A DNA stretch of 64,000 bases from REEB95 sp963785735. Its GTDB lineage: Bacteria; Pseudomonadota; Alphaproteobacteria; ATCC43930; CGMCC-115725. Shown piece by piece: positions 48,930-56,884 of the stretch. Below the pieces are notes generated by a model, which was given only the letters and a program-made list of their open reading frames with translations, was not told the DNA's origin and ran no database searches. The stretch covers positions 558,001 through 622,000 of the forward strand of contig CAWAWJ010000001.1 of the NCBI GenBank assembly GCA_963785735.1. Direction: 5' to 3'. Position numbers and translations under genes: made by a program. Every line of letters starts with the position of its first letter. The first letter of the stretch is position 1.

Positions 48930-50186
48930 TCAGGTGTTCATCGACTCGAAGAAATCGGCGTTGTTCTTGGATTGCTTGAGCTTGTCGATGAGGAATTCCA
49001 AGCCGTCGACCGGCCCCATCGGCATCAGCACGCGCCGCAGAACCCACATCTTCGAAAGCACCGCCTTGTCGACCAGCAGCTCTTCCTTGCGGGTGCCGGA
49101 TTTGGTGATGTCCACCGCCGGGAAGGTGCGCTTGTCGGCCACCTTGCGGTCGAGAATGATTTCGGAATTGCCGGTGCCCTTGAACTCCTCGAAGATCACC
49201 TCGTCCATGCGCGAGCCGGTGTCGATGAGCGCGGTGGCGATGATGGTGAGCGAGCCGCCCTCCTCGATGTTGCGCGCGGCGCCGAAGAAGCGCTTCGGGC
49301 GTTGCAGCGCGTTGGCGTCGACGCCGCCGGTCAAAACCTTGCCCGAGCTCGGCACGACGGTGTTGTAGGCACGCGCGAGACGCGTGATCGAATCCAAGAG
49401 GATCACCACGTCGCGCTTGTGCTCGACCAGGCGCTTCGCCTTCTCGATCACCATTTCGGCCACCTGGACGTGACGCACGGCGGGCTCGTCGAAGGTGGAG
49501 CTCACCACCTCGCCCTTGACCGAGCGCGCCATGTCGGTGACTTCCTCGGGGCGTTCGTCGATCAGCAGGACGATGAGATAAACCTCTTTGTTGTTGGCCG
49601 AAATCGCATGGGCGATGTTCTGCATCATCACCGTCTTGCCGGTGCGCGGCGGCGAGGTGATGAGCGCGCGCTGGCCCTTGCCCAGGGGCGCGATCAGATC
49701 GATCACCCGCGTGGTCAGGTCCTTCTTGGTCGGGTCGTCCATCTCGAGCTTCAATTTCTCGTCGGGATAAAGCGGCGTCAGATTGTCGAAATTGACGCGA
49801 TGCTTCAGCTTTTCCGGATCGTCGAAATTGATCTTGTTGACCTTCAGCAGCGCGAAATAACGCTCGCCGTCCTTGGGCGAGCGGATCTCGCCTTCGACGG
49901 TGTCGCCGGTGCGCAAGCCGAAGCGGCGCACCTGGCTCGGGCTCACATAGATATCGTCCGGGCCGGGCAGGTAATTGGCCTCGGGGCTCCGCAGGAATCC
50001 GAAGCCGTCTTGCAGCACCTCCAACACGCCGTCGCCGAAAATCGCCTGGTCGTTGCTGGCGAGCGTTTTCAGGATCGCGAACATCAGCTCCTGCTTGCGC
50101 AAACTTGACGCCGCTTCGATCTGCAATTCCTCGGCGTAGTTGAGCAATTCGGCCGGGGTCTTTTTCTTGAGCTCTTGGAGATTCAT
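48930..50186 (-). CDS. rho: Transcription termination factor Rho
   Basis: A 418-residue hexameric RNA helicase. The N-terminal helical part starts MNLQELKKKTPAELLNYAEEL. The cold-shock-like RNA-binding domain has GDGVLEVLQDGFGFLRSPEANYLPGPDDIYVSPSQVRRF in outline. The ATPase shows Walker A TSPPRTGKTVMM near residues 178-189, Walker B VVILLDSITRLARAYN and the R-loop segment DANALQRPKRFFGAARNIEEGGSL in outline. The start at 50186 matches Rho lengths. The upstream 54 codons of open frame are C-rich leader with no Rho homology. hemJ lies upstream on the same strand. Confidence 0.98.
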   Translation of the reverse strand: MNLQELKKKTPAELLNYAEELQIEAASSLRKQELMFAILKTLASNDQAIFGDGVLEVLQDGFGFLRSPEANYLPGPDDIYVSPSQVRRFGLRTGDTVEGEIRSPKDGERYFALLKVNKINFDDPEKLKHRVNFDNLTPLYPDEKLKLEMDDPTKKDLTTRVIDLIAPLGKGQRALITSPPRTGKTVMMQNIAHAISANNKEVYLIVLLIDERPEEVTDMARSVKGEVVSSTFDEPAVRHVQVAEMVIEKAKRLVEHKRDVVILLDSITRLARAYNTVVPSSGKVLTGGVDANALQRPKRFFGAARNIEEGGSLTIIATALIDTGSRMDEVIFEEFKGTGNSEIILDRKVADKRTFPAVDITKSGTRKEELLVDKAVLSKMWVLRRVLMPMGPVDGLEFLIDKLKQSKNNADFFESMNT

Positions 50187-50330
50187 GGGGGGAACCGGGT
50201 TGGGGGGCGTTGCGGGATAAAGCGGCGCGGCGGGGAAGATGTTTTCGGGGCGGGGATTTGCCGGAAAAGGCAACCCGTTGGGCGGGCCGCGCGTTTCTAT
50301 CCGGAGGGGGAGGGTGGTCGGAACGGACGC
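50187..50330 (-). promoter_or_regulatory. C-rich rho leader, candidate rut/autoregulatory region
   Basis: On the minus strand the roughly 140 nt before the rho start codon are strikingly C-rich and G-poor, with runs such as CCCTCCCCCTCC, CCCCGCCCCG, CCCCCCAACCC and a final CCCCCC directly before ATG. No Shine-Dalgarno is visible. C-rich, G-poor RNA is what Rho binds (rut). Rho autoregulates by terminating in its own leader in Escherichia coli, so the same is a fair inference here. Confidence 0.5.
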
Positions 50331-50405
50331 CCCTCGAGGAAACCGGGGCATCCTGACGCCAAGGCTTAGCGAAAACCGCAGCCCGAGTCAAACCCTAGAG
50401 TGCCG

Positions 50406-50852
50406 CTAGAACGGTTTCACCACCACCAGGATGACGATCAGGATCAGCAGAACCGCCGGCGCCTCGTTGGCGATGCGGTAAAAGCGCGCCCCATGCGGGC
50501 GCTTATCGGCCGCCAATTCGAGCCGCCAGCGCCCAAGCAGATGCTGGAACACGGTCAGGAGCACGACCAGGGCGATCTTGGCGTGGAGCCAGCCTGCGGT
50601 CCAATCCACCACGCCCGGCGTGAAAGCCAGCAAAATCCCGAAGACCCAGGTCGCCAGCATGGCGGGCAGCATGATGACGCGCGACAGCCGGCGTTCCATG
50701 AGCTTGAAGGTTTCCGAAGCCTCGGAGCCGGGCTTGGCGCCGGCGTGATAGACGAACAGCCGGGGCAAATAAAGGAGCCCCGCCATCCAGGCGACGACGC
50801 TCAAAATATGCAGCGCCTTGAGCCAGGGATAAAACGGGATGAAGGCGTTCAT
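50406..50852 (-). CDS. hemJ: Protoporphyrinogen oxidase HemJ
   Basis: A 148-residue membrane enzyme that oxidises protoporphyrinogen IX to protoporphyrin IX, the penultimate step of heme synthesis. Four or five hydrophobic helices are present, with the conserved His in LKALHILSVVAWMAGLLYLPRLF in outline, the second region LFVYHAGA, and the Lys in WLHAKIALVV. The start at 50852 overlaps the hemH stop by 4 bp (ATGA), so translation is coupled in hemE-hemH-hemJ order. The long frame extending upstream is a hemH shadow. Confidence 0.95.
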   Translation of the reverse strand: MNAFIPFYPWLKALHILSVVAWMAGLLYLPRLFVYHAGAKPGSEASETFKLMERRLSRVIMLPAMLATWVFGILLAFTPGVVDWTAGWLHAKIALVVLLTVFQHLLGRWRLELAADKRPHGARFYRIANEAPAVLLILIVILVVVKPF

Positions 50853-51880
50853 GCGCCGAGCATCGCTCCGGCGGGCGCCGTCGCGCAACCGGTAAATCCC
50901 TCGGGGCAGCGGCGGGCGCCCTCGCCGGGCCTGGGCGCCGCGCGTATTTGCGCCGCCAGCTCGGCGATGAATTCGGGCGCCGTGCTCACCGCCGGCGCGC
51001 GCAGATAGAACGGGACCCCGGCCCGCCGCGCGCGGGCGCAATAATCGATGTCGAGCTCGACCAGGGTTTCGGAATGTTCGGAGACGAAGGCGATCGGCGC
51101 CACCACCAGCCCCACGCCCTCGGATCCTGCGCGGGCGATTTCGGCTTCCGTCGAAGGGCCGATCCATTCGAGCGGCCCGACCCGGCTTTGATAACAGACG
51201 CGCGCCTCGATGTCGGGACGCTTCAGCGCCGCGCGCAACGCCGCCGCGGTGGCTTCGACCTGCCACTGATAGGGATCCCCGCGCTCGACGATGCGCTTCG
51301 GGAGCCCATGCGCCGAGAGCAGCACGCGCAGCTTGCGCCCAAAGGGCGCGCGCGCGATTTCGGCGGACAGGATTCGCGCCAGGGCGGCGATGAATCCCGG
51401 CGCCTGCGGATAGCAGCACAGCTGGCGCGAAGGCGTTTTGATCCCGGCCCGGGAGGCCGCCTCGCGCCAATCCGCCAGCGAGGAACCGGTGGTGGTGCCG
51501 GAGAATTGCGGATAAAGCGGCAGCAGCACGATCTCGCCTGGATTCCAGGCCTTGACCGCGGCCGCCGTCACGCTCGCGCGGGGATGCCAGTGACGCATGG
51601 CGATGAAGACGCGATAGCCCTCGCCCAGGGCCGCGCGCAACGCCAAGGCCTGGGCCTCGGTATTCGCCTTCAGGGGCGAGGCGTTCCCGATCTGGGCGTA
51701 GATCTGCCGCGTCACCGGCGCGCGGCGATGCGCGATCCATTTCGCCGCCGCGTAACGCAGCGGCTGGGGCAAATCGAGTATCGCGCGGTCGTGGAACAGG
51801 TTGAACAGGAAAGGCTCGACCGCCGCCGAGGAATCGGGCGCGCCCAGATTGAACAGCACCACCGCGATCCGTTCCGTCAT
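50849..51880 (-). CDS. hemH: Ferrochelatase
   Basis: A 343-residue enzyme that inserts Fe(II) into protoporphyrin IX. Conserved: VLFNLGAPDS near the start, the metal-region His in LLSAHGLPKRIV near residue 192, YQSRVGPLEW, and the catalytic Glu in FVSEHSETLVELD. Several Cys (QLCCYPQ, ARVCYQSR, DYCARAR, and two in the C-terminal RRCPEGFTGCA) raise the possibility of a [2Fe-2S] cluster, as in some alphaproteobacterial ferrochelatases, but the exact ligand pattern cannot be confirmed by eye. It overlaps hemE by 4 bp. Confidence 0.96.
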   Translation of the reverse strand: MTERIAVVLFNLGAPDSSAAVEPFLFNLFHDRAILDLPQPLRYAAAKWIAHRRAPVTRQIYAQIGNASPLKANTEAQALALRAALGEGYRVFIAMRHWHPRASVTAAAVKAWNPGEIVLLPLYPQFSGTTTGSSLADWREAASRAGIKTPSRQLCCYPQAPGFIAALARILSAEIARAPFGRKLRVLLSAHGLPKRIVERGDPYQWQVEATAAALRAALKRPDIEARVCYQSRVGPLEWIGPSTEAEIARAGSEGVGLVVAPIAFVSEHSETLVELDIDYCARARRAGVPFYLRAPAVSTAPEFIAELAAQIRAAPRPGEGARRCPEGFTGCATAPAGAMLGA

Positions 51881-52902
51881 CGCTCCCCGCGCAGCAATTC
51901 CCCGAGCCGGGTCACATGCTCGACCGGGGTCTCGGGCAGAATGCCATGTCCCAGATTGAAGACGAAGGGCCCCGAATCCAATGCTTCGAGAATATCCCGC
52001 ACCGCTTTTTCCATCCGGGCCCCGCCCGCAACCAACAGGGCGGGATCGAGATTGCCTTGCACCGGGCCATGGGCTTGCAGTTCATGCGCCCGGTCGAGCC
52101 GCGCGCCCTGATCGAGGCTCACCGCGTTCACGCCGGTTTCGGCGAAATAGACGCCGATCATGTCCCCGGCACTGCGCGGAAAGCCGATGATCGGCGTCTT
52201 GGGATGCTTGCGCTTCAGGCTCTCGGCCATGCGTTGAGTAGGCGCGATCACCCAGCGGCGGAATTCCTCGCCAGTGAGCAGCCCGGCCCAGCTGTCGAAA
52301 ATCTGCACCGCCTCGGCGCCGGCGTCGATTTGCGCGGAGAGGTGGGAAGCCGCGGCATCGGCCAGGACCGAGATTACGCGGTCGAGCCCGGCGGGATCGG
52401 TTTTGCACCAAGCTCTGGCCGCGGCGAAATCGCCGCCGCTTCCGGCGATGACGTAACAGGCGAGGGTCCAGGGCCCGCCGGCGAAACCGATCAGGGCGGT
52501 TTGGCTGGAGAGCTGTTTCTTGACGAGGCGCAACGCCGCATAGACCGGTTCGAGCCTGGCCGGGTTCAAAGACCCGCCGAGCTCGCTTGGTTTGCTCAAC
52601 GGTTCAAGCGAGGGACCCTCGCCGTCGCGGAAACTCAGCTTGCGGCCCAAGGCGTCGGGCACCACCAGAATATCGGAAAACAAAATCGCCGCGTCCATGC
52701 CGAAGCGCCTCACCGGCTGGAGCGTCACTTCGGCCGCCAGCTCGGGCGTGTAGCAAAGACCGAGAAAGCTCCCGGCTTTTTCGCGAAGCGCGCGATATTC
52801 GGGAAGATAACGCCCGGCCTGGCGCATCAGCCACCAGGGGGGCGGCGAAACACTCTCGCCACCCAAGGCCTGGAGCAGCGGCTTTCCTGCCTGGTTCTTC
52901 AT
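51877..52902 (-). CDS. hemE: Uroporphyrinogen decarboxylase
   Basis: A 341-residue enzyme converting uroporphyrinogen III to coproporphyrinogen III. It shows the signatures PPWWLMRQAGRYLPEYR near residue 20 and IGFAGGPWTLACYVIAG, DAAILFSDILVVPDALG and FDSWAGLL, with the C-terminal FNLGHGILPETPVEHV. First gene of the hemE-hemH-hemJ operon. The region upstream (52903-53312) separates it from divergent ppsR and is the candidate replication origin. Confidence 0.98.
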   Translation of the reverse strand: MKNQAGKPLLQALGGESVSPPPWWLMRQAGRYLPEYRALREKAGSFLGLCYTPELAAEVTLQPVRRFGMDAAILFSDILVVPDALGRKLSFRDGEGPSLEPLSKPSELGGSLNPARLEPVYAALRLVKKQLSSQTALIGFAGGPWTLACYVIAGSGGDFAAARAWCKTDPAGLDRVISVLADAAASHLSAQIDAGAEAVQIFDSWAGLLTGEEFRRWVIAPTQRMAESLKRKHPKTPIIGFPRSAGDMIGVYFAETGVNAVSLDQGARLDRAHELQAHGPVQGNLDPALLVAGGARMEKAVRDILEALDSGPFVFNLGHGILPETPVEHVTRLGELLRGER

Positions 52903-53312
52903 TCACTGCTCTTACCTCTTCCTTAGAAGAATCTAAAGGTTGAGGTAGTAGTTGGTGGGTGGAGGCGGGGGGATTAATCCTGCCAGCCGGGTTATCCCGG
53001 CAAAAGACGGTCCGCCTCGCGGGCGGCGGTTGAAACCGTGTATAAGATTCGGATAAGACCCGCCACGCCTTGAGAAACCCCAGCAATTATCATGATAAAC
53101 CACGCCGCCGCTAACGGGGATTGGGAGCAAGAAACCGGCGCCGCGCGGTTTCATCCCCGTCTTGCGGCGAAGCCTGCGGAATTATACCGGGGCCATGACG
53201 CTGTGCGCGGAATCCGCCGCAGCGGTGACGAAACCGGCGCGGGGCGCCGCCCGCCCTTTTATACCGGCGGCCAACCGCCTTGTCCCCAGGCGGCGGAAGG
53301 CGCCGCCCGGCC
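52903..53312. other. hemE/ppsR divergent intergenic region, candidate chromosomal replication origin (oriC)
   Basis: This 410-bp gap has no supported gene. Known precedent: the origin is beside hemE in Caulobacter and Sinorhizobium, and between hemE and the ppsR-family gene (RP001) in Caulobacter and Rickettsia. Here the genes on both sides point outward. Motifs seen: TTAT(C/A)CCGG three times on the plus strand (52992-53000, 53182-53190, 53259-53267); a DnaA-box-like TTATCCGAA on the minus strand (53050-53058, 7 of 9 to TTATCCACA); palindromes GGATTAATCC (52971-52980) and TTATCATGATAA (53087-53098). No perfect DnaA box is present and the region is not strongly AT-rich, so the call is tentative. 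Confidence 0.5.
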
Positions 53313-54131
53313 ATGAGCCGCTTCCATCTCCATCTCGTTTCGGATTCAACCGGCGACACCGTCCATTCGGTGGCGCGTGCCTGCCTGGTGCAGTTCGAGA
53401 ACACCGAGGCGATCGAGCATATCTGGTCGATGGTGCGCACCAAGGCGCAGATCGAGCGGGTGGTGAACGGTGTTGCCGCCAATCCCGGCGTGGTGCTCTA
53501 CACCTTGGTGGACGACACGCTGCGCGGGCCCTTGGTCGAGGGCTGCCGCAAGCTGCAAGTGCCGGCCATTCCGGTGCTCGAGCCGGTGATCGCGGCCTTG
53601 GGATCCTTCCTCGGCAGCCAGAGCCGCGGCCTGCCGGGCCAGCAGCACATGCTCGACGGCGAGTATTTCCAGCGCATCGACGCCATGACCTATGCCATGG
53701 CGCATGACGACGGCCAGGCGGCGCGCGGCTGGAACGACGCCGATGTCATCCTGGTCGGCGTGTCGCGCACCTCGAAGACGCCGACTTGCATCTATCTCGC
53801 CAATCGCGGCGTTAAGGCGGCGAATGTGCCCATCGTCCCGAGCGCCGTCCTTCCGCCCGAGCTGTTCACCGCCGACCGCCCGCTGATCGTGGGTTTGACC
53901 AACGACCCCGAAAGGCTGATCCAGGTGCGGCGCAACCGGCTGACCCAGCTCCAGCACGAGGACCGCAGCGACTACACCGACATCGAGGCGGTGCGCGCCG
54001 AGGTTGCCGCCGCGCGGCGGCTTTTCACCGACCGGCAATGGCCGGTGATCGACGTCACCCGCCGCTCGATCGAGGAAACCGCCGCCGCCATCCTCAAGCT
54101 GCTGGCGCGCAAGCGCGGCGAGGATGCATGA
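53313..54131 (+). CDS. ppsR: PEP synthase/PPDK regulatory protein (bifunctional kinase-pyrophosphorylase)
   Basis: A 272-residue DUF299 protein (RP001 family) that inactivates phosphoenolpyruvate synthetase or pyruvate phosphate dikinase by ADP-dependent phosphorylation and reactivates it by phosphate-dependent removal. The family motifs are LVSDSTGDTVHS near residue 7 and the phosphate-binding GVSRTSKTPTCIYLANRGVKAANVP in outline. The start at MSRFHLHL was chosen because the 33 nt upstream encode only Arg/Gly-rich filler. It is the first gene of ppsR-maf-aroE-coaE-dnaQ and lies against the candidate origin. The target enzyme gene is not in this window. Confidence 0.95.
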   Translation: MSRFHLHLVSDSTGDTVHSVARACLVQFENTEAIEHIWSMVRTKAQIERVVNGVAANPGVVLYTLVDDTLRGPLVEGCRKLQVPAIPVLEPVIAALGSFLGSQSRGLPGQQHMLDGEYFQRIDAMTYAMAHDDGQAARGWNDADVILVGVSRTSKTPTCIYLANRGVKAANVPIVPSAVLPPELFTADRPLIVGLTNDPERLIQVRRNRLTQLQHEDRSDYTDIEAVRAEVAAARRLFTDRQWPVIDVTRRSIEETAAAILKLLARKRGEDA

Positions 54132-54748
54132 ACGCGCCCGCTTCCCGAAACCGGCCCGGACTGATCCTGGCTTCGGCGAGCGCTTCCCGCGCCAGGATTC
54201 TGGCCGCCGCCGGATTGGCTTTCGAATCCTATCCGGTGAGCCTCGACGAGGAGGCGGTCAAGGATTCCTTCCGCCGCGAGAACCGTTCGGCGGCGGATTG
54301 CGCGCTGGCGCTGGCCGAGACCAAGGCGCGCCGCGCTTGCGCGAAATATCCGGGCGATCTGGTGATCGGTGCCGACCAGATGCTGGTCTGCGCCGGGCAA
54401 TGGTATGACAAGCCCAAGGATCTGGCGGTGGCGCGCGCCCAGCTCCAGGCCTTGCGCGGCAAGCGGCACGAGCTGCCCACGGCGGCGGCGGTGTTGCGCG
54501 ACGGCGCGGTTTTGTGGCGCGCGGTCGAGACCCCGGCCTTGACCATGCGCGATTTCAGCGACGCCTTTCTCGACAATTATCTCGCGGCGCTCGGGGAAAG
54601 GGCGCTGGCGAGCGTCGGCGCCTATCAAATCGAGGGAATGGGCGCGCAGCTCATGGCCCGGATCGAGGGCGACCGTTTCGCCATCGAAGGCCTGCCGCTG
54701 CTGCCGCTCCTCGATTTCCTGCGCGGCCAGGGCGCGCTTGCGTCATGA
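54128..54748 (+). CDS. maf: Maf-family nucleoside triphosphate pyrophosphatase
   Basis: A 206-residue house-cleaning pyrophosphatase that hydrolyses non-standard or selected NTPs (often dTTP/UTP or m7GTP). The opening LILASASASRARILAAAG and the acidic motif VIGADQMLVCAGQWYDKPKD are family signatures; the later IEGMGAQLMARIEGDRFAIEGLPL in outline matches too. The ATG overlaps the ppsR stop (ATGA) and the stop overlaps aroE, so the three genes are translationally coupled. Confidence 0.94.
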   Translation: MNAPASRNRPGLILASASASRARILAAAGLAFESYPVSLDEEAVKDSFRRENRSAADCALALAETKARRACAKYPGDLVIGADQMLVCAGQWYDKPKDLAVARAQLQALRGKRHELPTAAAVLRDGAVLWRAVETPALTMRDFSDAFLDNYLAALGERALASVGAYQIEGMGAQLMARIEGDRFAIEGLPLLPLLDFLRGQGALAS

Positions 54749-55572
54749 AAAAGGCGGGCGTGATGGGCTGGCCGGTGGCGCATTCGCTGTCGCCGGCGTT
54801 GCACGGTTTCTGGCTGAAGCGGCACAAGATCGAGGGCAGCTATGAAAGCCTGGCGGTGCCGCCCGACCGCTTGGCGGGCGCCTTGCGCGCGCTGGCGTCG
54901 AAGGGCTTCGCCGGCTGCAATCTGACCATTCCCCATAAAGAGGCGGCGCTGCCGCTGATGGAAATGCTCGATCCGGCGGCGCGGCGCATCGGCGCGGTGA
55001 ACACCGTCACGGTCGGGCCCGACGGCGCCTTGTCCGGCCATAACACCGACGGTTACGGCTTCATCGAAAATCTGCGCGCCGGGATACCGGGCTGGAAATC
55101 GTCGGCCGGCCCGGCGGTGGTGCTGGGCGCGGGGGGCGCTTCGCGCGCCATTCTCGACGCGCTCATCCAGGACGGCGCGCCCGAAATTCATCTTGCCAAC
55201 CGCCACCGTAGCCGCGCCGGGGAATTGGCCAAAATCTTCGGCGCGACGGTCAAGGTGGTGGAGTGGGCGGACAGGGCCCGCGCTTTGGCCAAGGCGGCGC
55301 TGCTGGTCAACGCCACCAGCCTGGGCATGGAAGGGAATCCGCCGCTCGAACTCGATCTGGCCGCGCTGCCCGCAAGCGCGGCGGTATGCGACATCGTCTA
55401 TGCGCCCTTGGAAACCGGCCTTCTCAAATCGGCCAAGGCGCGCGGGCTCAAGACCGTGGACGGGCTCGGCATGCTGCTGCACCAGGCGCGGCCCGCCTTC
55501 AAGCTTTGGTTCGGCGTGCTGCCCGAGGTGACGCCGGAATTGCGCCGCGTTGTGCTGGCGGCGCGAAGGTGA
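54745..55572 (+). CDS. aroE: Shikimate dehydrogenase
   Basis: A 275-residue NADP-dependent enzyme of the shikimate pathway, reducing 3-dehydroshikimate. The motifs are GWPVAHSLSPALHGFWL near the start, the substrate-binding CNLTIPHKEAALPLM with the catalytic Lys, GHNTDGYGF, the nucleotide site VVLGAGGASRAIL, ANRHRSRA and VNATSLGMEG. The C-terminal GLGMLLHQARPAFKLWFG is characteristic. The start at 54745 overlaps maf by 4 bp. Confidence 0.97.
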   Translation: MKKAGVMGWPVAHSLSPALHGFWLKRHKIEGSYESLAVPPDRLAGALRALASKGFAGCNLTIPHKEAALPLMEMLDPAARRIGAVNTVTVGPDGALSGHNTDGYGFIENLRAGIPGWKSSAGPAVVLGAGGASRAILDALIQDGAPEIHLANRHRSRAGELAKIFGATVKVVEWADRARALAKAALLVNATSLGMEGNPPLELDLAALPASAAVCDIVYAPLETGLLKSAKARGLKTVDGLGMLLHQARPAFKLWFGVLPEVTPELRRVVLAARR

Positions 55573-55582
55573 AGACGCGCCC

Positions 55583-55600
55583 ATGAAAATTCCCCCATGA
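55583..55600 (+). promoter_or_regulatory. Five-codon mini-ORF overlapping the coaE start
   Basis: ATGAAAATTCCCCCATGA encodes MKIPP and its TGA stop overlaps the coaE ATG (ATGA). It looks like a short duplication of the coaE start (ATGAAAAT repeated 14 bp apart). It may deliver ribosomes to coaE by re-initiation or simply be a spare start. The spacing from aroE is 10 bp. Confidence 0.45.
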
Positions 55601-56211
55601 AAATCCTGGGCCTCACCGGCGGGATCGGCACCGGCAAAAGCACCGCGGCGGCGATGCTGCGGCGCATGGGCGCCGCCGTGTTCGACGCCGACGCCGAAGT
55701 GCACCGGTTGCTCGGCCCCGGCGGCGCGGCGGTGAAAGCCGTGGCGGCGAAGTTTCCCGGCGTGGAAAAATCGGGCGCGATCGACCGGCAAGCCCTGGGC
55801 GCGATCGTGTTCGCCGATCCCGCCGCGCTGAAGCGCCTGGAGGCGATCCTCCATCCCCTGGTGCGGGCGCGAGAACGGCTTTTCCTCAAGACCCAGCGCG
55901 CGCGGCGCGCGTGCCTGGCGGTGCTCGACATCCCGCTGCTCTATGAAAGCGGCCGCGACCGGCATTGCGACGCGGTGATGGTGCTGTGGGCGCCGGGTTT
56001 TCTCCAGCGCGCGCGGGCGCTGTCGCGCCCCGGCATGAACAAGGAGCGGCTCGCCGCCATCCTGGCCTTGCAGCTTCCCCTCTCCCGCAAACGCCGCATC
56101 GCCGATTTCGCGGTGCCTTCGGGGCTGGGCCGCGCCGTCACCTGGCGCGCGCTAACCCGCCGCCTCGGGCGATTGCGCGCTTGCGGCGCGGAGTCCGGGG
56201 GAGCAGACTGA
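55597..56211 (+). CDS. coaE: Dephospho-CoA kinase
   Basis: A 204-residue kinase performing the last step of coenzyme A synthesis. The P-loop is ILGLTGGIGTGKSTAAAML at the N-terminus. Next come VFDADAEVHRLLGPGGAAV, LEAILHPLVRARERLF and the region LDIPLLYESGRDRHCDAVMVL in outline. The C-terminus is slightly different from typical (RRIADFAVPSGLGRAVTWRAL in place of the usual DxVIxNxG), but length and order fit. dnaQ begins 5 bp after its stop. Confidence 0.95.
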   Translation: MKILGLTGGIGTGKSTAAAMLRRMGAAVFDADAEVHRLLGPGGAAVKAVAAKFPGVEKSGAIDRQALGAIVFADPAALKRLEAILHPLVRARERLFLKTQRARRACLAVLDIPLLYESGRDRHCDAVMVLWAPGFLQRARALSRPGMNKERLAAILALQLPLSRKRRIADFAVPSGLGRAVTWRALTRRLGRLRACGAESGGAD

Positions 56212-56215
56212 ATTC

Positions 56216-56884
56216 ATGCGCGAGATCGTGCTCGACACCGAAACCACCGGCCTCGATCCCGGCGGCGGCCACCGCATCGCCGAAATCGCCTGCATCGAGC
56301 TCGAAAACCATCTGCCGACCGGCAAGTTCTTTCACCGCTACGTCAATCCCGAACGCACCATGACCGCCGAGGCCGAGGCGGTGCACGGCCTCGGCGACGA
56401 ATTCCTCAAGAAGCAGCCGCTCTTCGCCGAGCTCGCCGGCGATTTTCTCGCCTTCATCGAGGGCGCGACGCTGGTCATTCACAACGCCGATTTCGATCTG
56501 GGATTCGTCAACGCCGAGCTGAAACGGCTCGATAAAAAGCCGCTCGATCTTCCGGTGGTCGATACGCTGCTGATGGCGCGCAAGCGCTTTCCCGGGGCCC
56601 CCGCCAGCCTCGACGCGCTCTGCCGGCGCTACAACATCGATCTATCCGGGCGCGAGAAGCACGGCGCCAAGCTCGACGGCGAGCTGACCGCCCGGGTCTA
56701 TCTCGAATTGATCGGCGGCCGCCAGCCCGGCCTCGAATTCGCGCGCGGCGAGGGACCGGCGGCCGCCCGCGCCGCGTCCGACCGGCCGGCGCGCGAGGCC
56801 CGTCCCCACGCGCCCGCTCCCGAGGAGCTCGCGCTTCACGCCCGCCTTCTCGCCAAGCTCAAATCGCCGCTCTGGCTCGGCTAG
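56216..56884 (+). CDS. dnaQ: DNA polymerase III subunit epsilon (proofreading exonuclease)
   Basis: A 222-residue DEDDh 3'-5' exonuclease of the polymerase III core. Exo I is IVLDTETTGLDPGGGHRIAEIACIE in outline with the DxE metal pair; Exo II is VIHNADFDLGFVNAEL; Exo III has HGAKLDGELTARVYLEL, with the active His and Asp. The tail after about 180 is an Ala/Arg/Pro-rich linker ending in a helix that likely binds the polymerase subunit. Its last 4 bp overlap the stop of convergent secB. Confidence 0.96.
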   Translation: MREIVLDTETTGLDPGGGHRIAEIACIELENHLPTGKFFHRYVNPERTMTAEAEAVHGLGDEFLKKQPLFAELAGDFLAFIEGATLVIHNADFDLGFVNAELKRLDKKPLDLPVVDTLLMARKRFPGAPASLDALCRRYNIDLSGREKHGAKLDGELTARVYLELIGGRQPGLEFARGEGPAAARAASDRPAREARPHAPAPEELALHARLLAKLKSPLWLG

